Shown here in pieces: positions 1-8,384 of a DNA stretch of 11,413 nt. The DNA is from Chloromonas sp. AAM2 (taxonomy: Eukaryota > Chlorophyta > Chlorophyceae > Chlamydomonadales > Chlamydomonadaceae). The notes beneath the pieces were generated by a model. The model did not search any database. It was not told the origin of the DNA and was given only the letters and a program-made list of their open reading frames with translations. The position numbers and the translations under genes are program-made. The number at the start of each line of letters is the position of its first letter. Within the stretch, counting starts at the first letter, position 1. The stretch is taken from positions 1 through 11,413 of the forward strand of contig QAXH01000525.1 in NCBI GenBank assembly GCA_004335635.1. The letters are read 5' to 3'.

Positions 1-2121
1 GCCACAAGGCGGCGTGCGATTTCAGCTGGTCCCTCCCTAGTGGTGCCCCAGCTGTCCGCAGCAGGGCCCGTGGGCCGGTCCCCGCTGCCGTCCCCTTCCC
101 CGCCACTGCCCGCCCCCGCAGCTGCGCCGCCCTGACTGCCACCTCCACCCGCACGTGCATCCCCGCCCCCGGCGCCGCCCGCCTGGCTGGCGGCTGCCGC
201 CTGCTGCGTCTGTGTGTTTCCTGTGCCTGTGACAGGAGAGCAAGAAGGGCGTACATGCAGTTGCACAACAACATACGTGTGCGCCTGTGCTGGGTATGTT
301 TTAATGGCCAATCACTGCCCTTTCTTGCGAATGTGCCTTTATTGCCGTTCTGCACCAACAGTCCTACAGGAAATGAAAGATGGCAGCCTGATGTCACTCC
401 GTCAGCACACCCAAGCGAACTGGCCAGCTTGCATACCGTACAATCTATCTGTACTATGGAGTATTCCAGACAGAGAAGCCCGTGTGCCTCGCTGACAACC
501 CGTGATAACATGAGGGGTGTGCTACCGTCCAGCTATTTAAGACCAGTGTCACTTGCACCGCACTGTACTGCACCTGTCGGCCTGCTCTGCACCACGTCCG
601 CTGTACGTCTACACCTCATCAGTGTTCTGGATACTTGTTGTGTGATCAGACCTGTGTATGCTGAACACTCAGTTGGCCGCACGACTCCCTTGTCACCTGT
701 GGTGAGGAATATCTCATCCAAGGCCTCCATCTGGTATCCTGGCTCTGAGGTAGGAGGCTGGGGTACATCAGGACCTTCATCCAGGCCAGGGCCTTGCCTG
801 CGGCTACCTGCAGCCACATGCACGCCAAGGCAGTCAGGGAAACCCAAAACAACAAGAACAGCCCTAACAGCAGTGATGTTGGTTAGCAGGTTGCCTCTAC
901 CTGAGCTTGGTTGGCTGGGAGCTTGCCATCAGATTCAGCACAACACATTCTCAACCGACCATGAGGGCAACAACTGGTTCACTCGTCTGCGGGCTTATTG
1001 TTAATAATGAGTCAGACCCGCAATGCTGTGCATTCTTTCACTTTCACCAGAATCGTTTCGGGGGTTGCCAAAACTCCTATCTGTTTTCCTGTCTCAGTCA
1101 AAAAGCATCCTGCTGTCTCGGCAAGAAAGCCTGCGCCTAGGCCCTGGCTTTTCCTGCCGTGGCAAAGCTTCGCATCAGGCAAAATCTCCCCTGCCCTGGC
1201 AATTGCCTTGGCAATTTCGTATCAGGCAAAAAAGTTGCATATCGCCAACCCATCCTCACCCTTTTTGAATGCGCTGAGTGCGATGCCCAGTGGCATGCCC
1301 TGTGAGGCCATCACCCTAGACATGGGGTCGGCCATCACCTGCATGGGACACACATGGGCCAGATGACTAGGCTTCATATGCCGATTGCTGTCACTGCACT
1401 TGCGTCCATCAGCTGCCACCGGCACCGTTGCACGTTTAACATATTGACTGGCGGATGTCAGATGTTCGCAATGCAGACAGTCAGCGGGAGTTATGATCAC
1501 CAGTGTAGCTGTGCCTGCATGTCGCCCTATAACCTTTCGCTAAGGTTTCAAAGGCGTCAATGCCAACACCAGCATGGGGATGCTGAGGGTTGAAAATTGG
1601 ATACAGTATTGTTGGGTCTTGTTGTAAACGTCATGGATATCATCCGACTTACAAGTACCCACCTCTCTTGCGGCTCTTTGTTCTAAGGACTCTTCCTTGG
1701 CCTGCCGTCTTAGCTTTGCCAGGCTCCTCATTGCACTTGACATGGAATCATATCTGACCTCTGCCTCGTCGTCATCACCATCATCGAGAAAATGGTGCAT
1801 GGTGCCCTTATCAATTGAGCTGTAGTTGAGGACTCGGCTGGTGGAAATCGCTCGGGTGTGGAAAGGCTGCTGGTGGCTGGCAAGGCGGCTGGAGATTGGT
1901 TGCTGAGCTGCTGCAGACGCATGCAGTTGTTGGCTAGTGGCGCATGCTTGGCAGGAGCAAGTAAAGTGGCAGGTGTTGGCAGGTGGGTGTTGATTGGGTG
2001 CCACTGTGGGGCTCAACACGTGGACATCCAGATCACATAGCCTTGGGCACATCGCTGTTAAGCACCATGGATGACTGAGCACGCCCGGGGATGCCTTCAG
2101 GATATGGTGCAAGGACATCAT
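1..2121 (-). CDS. Unrecognised multi-exon gene, probable mitochondrial protein (5' part, runs off left edge)
   Basis: I do not recognise this protein. Four minus-strand exons join in phase: 2121-1663, 1338-1260, 807-697 and 226-1 (partial), about 291 residues visible. All introns are GT-AG (donors GTGGGT, GTGAGG, GTGACA; acceptors TGCAG, TGCAG, CACAG). Exon 1 contains a Ser/Arg/Gln-rich stretch ending in FHTRAISTSRVLNYSS, typical of a mitochondrial presequence. It is followed by an acidic run (FLDDGDDDEAEVR) and a basic helix (AMRSLAKLRRQAKEESLEQ). Exon 2 gives MADPMSRVMASQGMPLGIA, exon 3 is Pro/acidic (DEGPDVPQPPTSEPGYQ), and exon 4 is a long Gly/Ala-rich, probably disordered linker followed by SWGTTREGPAEIARRLV. 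The start is uncertain: ATG at 2121-2119 is the first in frame, but the true N-terminus may come from an upstream exon spliced near 1915. It lies head-to-head with the pyruvate dehydrogenase gene. Phase agreement over three introns is the main support; mitochondrial targeting is inference. Confidence 0.6.
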
Positions 2122-2869
2122 GGATCCAACTCGCAAACTGGCACTAGGGGATCAGGGTTGCCGTTATGGTCAGTGGCTTTAGCAGCTCGTTACAATCCAA
2201 ACACCACACAGGATGCATTGATGGTGGCGTTCTGACGGCTGTCTTGGAACACCCCAGACGAGAAAGCCATTGCAAACACCTTTCAGGTAAATCCGGTAAA
2301 TTTCCCGGCTGGGGCTGCTTACTTGCGGCCGACCAACGCCCTCTACACAGGTCCTCGTTTAAGTGCAAGCTTTGTGGTGACGCCTTGATCTGGTGGTGGG
2401 TCAGTGCTGAGGCGTTTGCTGCTGCTCTTGGACGCGTACTCTTGGTGAGCGCTCGCAACGCCCGCACCACAGCAATCAATCAAGCCGTGTGCAATAGCCA
2501 AGCAAACATGTTTGGAGGGCAGTAGACAAGCAGCCGCGACACGCAGCCTCATCCAGAAAGGAAAAGCTGACGGTGCATGGTGATGGCCCAGGCTGGACAG
2601 TTTGGATCAGCCTGGCGCGATTCGCTAGAAGTTTATATACGAATGCATTTGCAGGCAAAGAGTCGCAGCCGGCTTACACATTGCCGGCGAGCCCTCCAGT
2701 TGGTTGCTTTCAACTTTTCCATCAAAAGCCGGTCCCAGCAAAGACCCATTGGCGCGCAAGTACCACGTCAAGTCTGACGATGCATAGTTATCGCATGGCA
2801 TGCGTGCTTTGGTGCGATGGTTGACTTTTTTGCCTATGACCGCACTTGTAGGCGTTGGCCTCAAGAGCC
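2122..2869. promoter_or_regulatory. Divergent intergenic region between the minus-strand gene and the E1-alpha gene
   Basis: About 750 nt separate the two head-to-head genes. I find no convincing coding exon on either strand here: the open frames lack protein-like composition and usable splice borders. It probably holds both promoters and 5' untranslated regions, but part of it could be an unrecognised 5' exon of the minus-strand gene. Confidence 0.4.
2632..2639 (+). promoter_or_regulatory. Possible TATA box for the E1-alpha gene
   Basis: TTTATATA lies about 230 nt upstream of the E1-alpha ATG in otherwise mixed-composition DNA. This would imply a 5' untranslated region of about 200 nt. The call rests on the motif alone, and such a motif can occur by chance. 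Confidence 0.25.
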
Positions 2870-5800
2870 ATGCTTGCTCAGACTCAGCAGCGCGTGGCGG
2901 GGCCGCAGCGGAGGGCCGCAGCCAGCCGGCCTGGGCGCTCAGCGCTGCGGGTCAGGGCCGTGGCTTCAATCCCTAAGACTGCCCCGGCACCAGCCAAGGC
3001 GGCCCTGACCCCCGAGGTCGCCAAGGCGATGTACTACGACATGGTCCTCGGGCGCGAGTTCGAAGAGATGTGCGCGCAAATGTACTACCGCGGCAAGATG
3101 TTTGGGTTCGTGCACTTGTACAGCGGCCAGGAGGCTGTCTCAACAGGTGTCATTGGTGCCCTGCGGCCAGACGACTACGTGTGCTCAACCTACCGTGACC
3201 ATGTGCATGCCCTGAGCAAGGGTGTTGGTGCCAGGTGCGATGATGTTATATGTTATATGCAGAAAGGGGATCCTAGAGCCCATCAGACGCACACGAGACA
3301 CAATGATGCCCTGCTTGTTGAGCCCTGTACACCTGTGAAGCAACAGCACTTGCTCATGTTGATGTATCGTAGCTGCCCACTGGTACACTCCAACCGTCGC
3401 GTGTAACTGTACTTCAATTCTCCTTCTTGCATGGTCTGCCGACTCTGCTGCCTAGCCGAGCAAAGGCTCTGCATTCTTTCTGCCTTACCCTCACATCCAC
3501 TGACTACGCATGTGTTTACTTACACGCTGACTAAACACTGAATTTACACGTGTTCTGCAGGGAGGTCATGGCTGAGTTGTTTGGCAAGGCTACCGGCTGC
3601 TGCCGCGGTCAGGGCGGGTCCATGCATATGTTCAGCGCCCAGCACAACTTCCTGGGCGGATACGCCTTCATTGGCGAGGGCATCCCAGTGGGCCTAGGGG
3701 CGGCCTTCAGGGCTAAGTACGTCAAGGACATCCTTGGTGATGACAAGGTAGGGGAAGGGAGTTAATGGGTAAGATCCAGGACAGGATGGATTGAAGGCGA
3801 GTGGAGTGGGGTTGGGAGTGGTGGAGGGTTGGTGGACGCCGCTTTTCTTGTACAGGCCAGAAAGCTGTTGCCAATGTCCAAGGGGCAACGGCGGGACACA
3901 GCCCTTGTTAACACATTCTTGTCAACACACTATCTCCCTCGGCGTGTCACGTAAAGGCCGGTATCAGACACAAACATATGCATTTCCCGCCAACGTGATG
4001 TGTTGACGACCTGACATACATCAGCTAGAAGGATAGGCAATGCAGTGCGTCATCGCTTTGCCTGTGCAATTCGTGCACAATTTTTCTCACCCGGGAACCA
4101 CTCCCTGAGCAGCACCTAGGGATACCTTGAATTCATCTTGGCTTTGCGCTATGTGACTCTGATCTGTTTTAGCACAGCCTGTCATTCACCACCTTGGCCA
4201 CAGGACTACTCCGTCTCCTGCTCATTCTTTGGCGATGGCACATGCAATGTCGGTCAATTCTACGAGGTAAGTGAAGGGCAGTGTGCATTGCATGGAAGTG
4301 TGCCACAGTCGTCACCAAGCAAAGGGAGGGCTGCTGATTCATCCTGGTCATACTTGACACGGCCATCGTACATGCTTTTCATGCTGATGTCCTTCCATCC
4401 ATCAGTGCTGTCATCTCAGCATGGCAGCCACCCCACCGCAGCATCCGAGCTTGCCCTCTTCTTTTGGCCTGTGCATGCACGGAATTGGGCTGCATCTCAC
4501 ACATGCAACAGCGCCTGCAGCATTACTTCCTAAACATCATAGCACAGTAGTCCCTCACTTCAGGCACACTTACTGGCATGCCGGTGGCACTGTTTCTGCC
4601 TTACCACTTTACCACTTTTCCTTACCAGCACTCCGTTTGTTACTAACACCTCGAGGTCTACTAGCCCTAACTCTAGCCCATCCAACCTTGACCCGTGACC
4701 CTAACCATGCATCTGTGCAGTCGCTGAACATGGCCACCCTGTACAAGCTGCCCGCCATCTTCGTGGTGGAGAACAACAAGTGGGCCATCGGCATGAGCCA
4801 TGCGCGCGCCACATCCAACACATACGGCGATGAGGAGCCCTACATCTACAAGAAGGTAGGCAGGGGTTGTTGAAACAACTGTCATTTGATAGATGTTCTA
4901 TCGTTTGCTCGGAGGCTGCAGAAGATCAATACCTGGACACAGTTTCAGGCGATACTGATTGCGCTTGGCCCTTGGCCCAGCAACATCGTTGGTGTGTTGG
5001 TTTGCTGTCCTTTGCTTGGCCCTTCCTCTCACGAGCATGATGCTCCCTAGCATCAGTCTGAACAAGAAGTCACCTGCAGAGGAATCATGCTTGCATATGC
5101 TGGAAGATGACGCCAATTGTGCTCCGCACTTGGTCCAACGAAACTGCCACCGTGCTGGTGCCTGCAGGGTCCCGCCTTCGGCATGCCCGGTGTGCATGTA
5201 GATGGCATGGACGTGATGAAGGTGCGGGAGGTGGCGCTGGAGGCCATTGCCAGGGCAAGGCGCGGCGACGGGCCAACGCTCATCGAGTGCGAGACATACC
5301 GATTCAGGTGAGCTAGTCTGGATTAAGTGTATAAGGAATACGCCTGAGTCTGAAGATACTAGCCACGCCCACCTGGCAAGTGTTTGGTGCAAATTGTGTG
5401 GAGTTTGTGCATGTACTCCATGTGTTTTCTGCAGCACTGCACCGTATCCCCTTGTTCAGACTGAGAATGTGCTTGCCCTCGCTCTTGCCCTTGCCCTTGC
5501 CCTGAGCCAAGGGCATGTTTATGATGTGGCAAGTCGACTCAGATTTGAAACACAGACAGCTTGGCTTTGTCGTTGGCCTGCGTTGTGAACCAGTCAGTTG
5601 GACGCATCCTGTATTGCTTCTGCTGTCAACTGACAAATGTGTTTGCCCTGCGTCCCGGTGTGTGCTTGCAGGGGCCACTCCCTGGCCGACCCCGACGAGC
5701 TGCGCAGCAAGGAGGAGAAGGCGCACTACGCTGCCCGTGACCCCATCCCGCAGCTACGCAACTACATGCTCTCCCAAGGGCTCGCCACAGAGGCGGACAT

Positions 5801-6368
5801 CAAGGCGCTGGACAAGAAAGTGCAGGACGAGGTGACTGGGATACGTGAGAAAGGTGGTGAGACGATTGGCCGTGATGCAGTGTCTCCGCTCTTGAAGGTC
5901 AGGCCACAGGTGTGCCCTTCCGATTTGGTTGAAAACAGCGTGTGGCCCGCTTCAGTCTTGGCCTGTCACGCAATGCCGAAGAGAGGGGAAATCTTTGGAT
6001 CGCCCGAACTATTGTAATGATATCAACGCCCAGAAGTTCCTTCCTGTCCTGGGCCTTGGTGGCATGGTTCTACATGCACCTGTTCAAACGAACATCTGTA
6101 CTCGAGGCTTGTACGTAACTTGGTAATTCTTGTGTAAAGTTTCGGGCTAAAGTTCCGGGCATAGGCGTGGGGGTCACGAACTCGATACAATCGCTGTGCT
6201 ATGCAGGTTGAAGACTCGGTGCGGTTTGCAGAGGAGTCGCCCAAGCCAGAGAAGGGACAGCTGCTTGAGAACGTGTTTGCAGACCCACGTGGCTTTGGTA
6301 TTCATGAGAACGGGCAGTACCGATATGAGCTGCCAGGTTTCAGCTCTGGCACGGCTGTAGTTTCGTAA
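2870..6368 (+). CDS. Pyruvate dehydrogenase E1 component subunit alpha, plastid type
   Basis: Thiamine-diphosphate-dependent decarboxylase alpha subunit; with E1-beta it oxidises pyruvate and passes the acetyl group to E2 of the plastid pyruvate dehydrogenase complex, supplying acetyl-CoA for fatty-acid synthesis. Seven exons join in frame: 2870-3234, 3561-3747, 4204-4266, 4721-4855, 5168-5307, 5672-5831 and 6207-6368, giving 403 residues, near family length. Residues 1-33 are a chloroplast transit peptide (Arg/Ala/Ser/Gln-rich, ending VRAVAS). Family landmarks: [13 protein letters not shown] and [12 protein letters not shown] in exon 1, [15 protein letters not shown] (133-147), [14 protein letters not shown] (158-171), and the TPP motif from GDG (194-196) to NN (223-224), split by intron 3. 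Further on are [16 protein letters not shown] and the plastid-type [15 protein letters not shown] loop (ending at 308, split by intron 5), then [17 protein letters not shown] 2870 is preferred over the in-frame TTG at 2855. All six introns are GT-AG. The first donor (GTGCGA) is weak but gives the expected protein. No disruption seen. Confidence 0.97.
5472..5514 (+). repeat. Short CTTGCC hexamer repeat with hairpin in intron 5 of the E1-alpha gene
   Basis: CTTGCC units recur at a six-base period from 5472, one of them degenerate. The last unit pairs with a downstream inverted copy: GCCCTTG at 5493-5499 against CAAGGGC at 5508-5514, an eight-base loop. It lies wholly within intron 5 and is probably a simple repeat. 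Confidence 0.6.
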
Positions 6369-7086
6369 GCTGGTCTGTGAATGATCCCTTGATCGTGCAT
6401 GGTGTGTGTTGCGTCATGGTTGGCGTTGGTGCTGGTGCAGATGCTTCTATGGTAGCTGCTCACAACGACTTGGAACGCTGTTCAGAAGTCCTGAAAGGAT
6501 ACCAAGCTCTGGTGTGGTCTGACCTGAGGTTTGAACTGCCGCCAACACAGCGTGTACATCAGTTTTGTTCTGCCTTGGACGGCTGTCAATATCAGTGCAC
6601 AGCGTGTCTCTTTTCATGCAGCGGTTGTTGGTCCTTAAGGGGCTGCAATGTGGCCCACGCAAGCGTTGAATTGGGTCTGAATGCACAGTAGTTGGGTTGT
6701 GTGAAAGATGGCAGATGACTCGAGTAGCCAAGTTGAGCTTCAGCAGAGTCGACCTGACCCAACGCGTGTTACTGTACGTGATACATGGCCGAGAATATGA
6801 GGTACCAAGTGCTGATAACAAGGCGCACGACTGCATGACTCAAGAGACTGTTACGTGTTTCCCCATGAAATTAACTGGGAGTAAACGATGATTTACGATG
6901 GGTGTCGGGATGGAATTCTCGCCATCGTTGCCATCTTTTCCTGGCAAGAAATCAATACAAACAGAGCATCGACCGGGCGCACCGTATGAGTGATTGCGCG
7001 TTTCACAACGTGGCCAAGACGGGCAGCAACTGGTGAACAACGAATGCCACAAAGGGAAGGTGACTCGTGATGACTAGTGCACAAGC
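6369..7086. other. Spacer between the E1-alpha and AP2 genes, no recognised gene
   Basis: About 700 nt holding the E1-alpha 3' untranslated region and the upstream region of AP2 gene A. I see no convincing exon, and no TGTAA polyadenylation motif after the E1-alpha stop. An upstream exon of the AP2 gene may be hidden here. The last part (7001-7050) resembles the first AP2 exon and is listed separately. Confidence 0.5.
7001..7050 (+). pseudogene. Probable decayed partial copy of the first AP2 exon
   Basis: TTTCACAACGTG at 7001-7012 matches TTTCGCAACGTG at 7096-7107 in 11 of 12 bases. The following CGGGCAGCAA, GGT and AACGAATGCC match the later part of the first AP2 exon (around 7143-7173) in order, after a gap of about 30 bases. 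The copy carries an in-frame TGA. It is short and could be partly coincidence. Confidence 0.4.
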
Positions 7087-8384
7087 ATGGACAACTTTCG
7101 CAACGTGCACAAAAAGAAAGACAAATGGACGGGCCAGGTCCGAACTGGCAGCAAATCGTGGGTAACGAATACCTACGAGACCGCCGAAGAAGCTGCCAGG
7201 GCACTGGACAGGTGAGGTCATGCGCAAGCAAGCTGTTCGTCACGGGCGTGCAGTGGGACACGTCCGTGCTGGCCATGAACTGTAGGTATCTGTACAAGTT
7301 GGGCAGAGACACGAACTTTTCGCTGTCACCAGAAGCAGCGGCAGAGCTTGACAAGCTCACCATAGAAGAGGTCGAGGCGGAGTTCAGGTGAGCGGCCGTA
7401 CCCTGCGCCCTGCACGGTCGTCAACACGGTGTTGAGATCTGCTGAACACCGAGCAAAGATGCCAGAGAGTCTTGCGCACTGCTTGTTGAAATCCTTCGCA
7501 TCACAGGCGTCACGGCGATGCGGTCAAGTTCAGTTCTGGTGCCAGCAAGTACAGGGGTGTGAGCTGGAACAAGCAGAAACATAAATGGAAAGTGCAAATT
7601 CGCCTACCAGACCGATCAAGGACAGCAGTGGGCCACTACGCAACTGAGGAGGAGGCTGCGGTTGCCTACGACGCTGCGGCCTCCATCGCACATGGAGGGT
7701 AAGCACCTGATCGGTCAGTCCAGTGTCTGGTCTGGCATGGTTGCAGGACTAGCACATGCATGTGCCGTTTGCAGGCGTGCCAAGCTCAACATGCCGGGAC
7801 GCTGGGCAGCATTATGTGCAGAAGAAGGTGCGACTTTGCCATGTTTGGGCTAGATTGAGAACATTCTCCTCTGTGCTCTGCTGGAGGCTTGGCACCAAAG
7901 TCCAAGGATTTTGCCATGACTAAAGCTGGAGACTTGAGCATTCTATTCGACATTGGTGGCGTGGCAGGCGGCATCATGGCAGGCCACCTGTCAGACAAGA
8001 GTGGCGCAAGTGCAGTGGTCAGCGTGTCGTTCACATTGCTGTCCATCCCGTTCCTGTGGATGTACAGGAACTACGGCCACATGTGAGCCCTGAATGCCAC
8101 TCATGACTGATAACGCAAGTAAAAAACAGAGCTGTCTTCTGCATGCCTTTGACATGGCAGGACAATCCCTGGCCATTCAGATCATCGGCTTGGACAAGGT
8201 GTTGTTCCTAATTACTGCCAAGCAAGGCGCGCAGCTTGAGCATGCCAAGGTACGCTTGGAATCAACCACTGCGCCATTCATCCGTGCATCGACAGCTGCA
8301 CAGCTCCTGTTTGACCAACTGGGATGCACAATGTGGGAGAGAAGAGAGAAGTGTGGAACGTCAACGGTGCGCATCAACGTGTAA
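7087..8384 (+). CDS. AP2/ERF-domain transcription factor, double AP2 repeat with conserved tail (gene A)
   Basis: Putative nuclear DNA-binding protein. Exons 7087-7211, 7286-7387, 7507-7698, 7775-7827 and 8161-8384 join in phase to 231 residues. Repeat 1 (about 4-56) is degenerate: FRNV replaces YRGV, but AEEAARALDR and DTNFSLS fit the fold. The linker (LDKLTIEEVEAEFR) resembles that between the two AP2 domains of AINTEGUMENTA/AP2-class plant factors. Repeat 2 (about 90-147) is good: SKYRGVSWNKQKHKW, HYATEEEAAVAYDAAA, AKLNMP. Exon 5 encodes GQSLAIQIIGLDKV, an unrecognised motif shared with unit B. The ATG at 7087 follows an in-frame TAG at 7075-7077; an upstream exon joined at the acceptor-like CTAG there is possible. 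The 3' end is uncertain: either exon 5 reads to TAA 8382-8384, or it splices at 8249 (GTACGC) to unknown exons. Intron 4 (333 nt) holds a transporter exon. Direct targets and role are not deducible. Confidence 0.78.
7887..8082 (+). pseudogene. Stray single exon of an SLC37-type sugar-phosphate/glycerol-3-phosphate transporter
   Basis: About 65 codons, open throughout, read LAPKSKDFAMTKAGDLSILF, then DIGGVAGGIMAGHLSDKSG, a hydrophobic helix (VVSVSFTLLSIPFLWMY) and RNYGHM. The core LS-LFD-GG--GGI-AG--SD is the characteristic segment of the SLC37 / plant glycerol-3-phosphate permease branch of the major facilitator superfamily. It is flanked by splice-like borders: a pyrimidine-rich tract ending in GAG before it and GTGAGC after it (CACAT|GTGAGC). 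No other part of a transporter is present in the window, so it cannot make a working protein. It lies inside intron 4 of AP2 gene A, same strand. Its 196 nt is not a multiple of three. It could be a fossil insertion or a cassette exon whose inclusion shifts frame. The family call rests on recognition of the motif, not a search. Confidence 0.7.

Noticed and set aside
2855..2869. In-frame TTG five codons upstream of the E1-alpha ATG as the start
   Set aside because: A normal ATG at 2870 begins a typical transit peptide; TTG starts are not expected in nuclear genes.
3235..3406. Read-through of E1-alpha exon 1 to a stop at 3404-3406
   Set aside because: The family sequence continues exactly in exon 2 at 3561 ([11 protein letters not shown]); the read-through translates intron.
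4655..4706. CCCTAAC motifs resembling plant-type telomere repeats
   Set aside because: Only isolated units within the pyrimidine-rich end of intron 3 of the E1-alpha gene; no tandem array.
7212..7254. A 42-nt intron between AP2 exons 1 and 2 ending at GTGCAG
   Set aside because: The phase does not fit and it is very short. The acceptor at 7285 (TGTAG) gives a 74-nt intron and a proper AP2 sequence (ALDRYLYKLGRDTNF).
7835..7918. TTTGCCATG at 7835-7843 and 7910-7918 as a target-site duplication of the transporter insertion
   Set aside because: The second copy lies inside the transporter-coding part (codons for DFAM) and does not flank the insert; likely coincidence.
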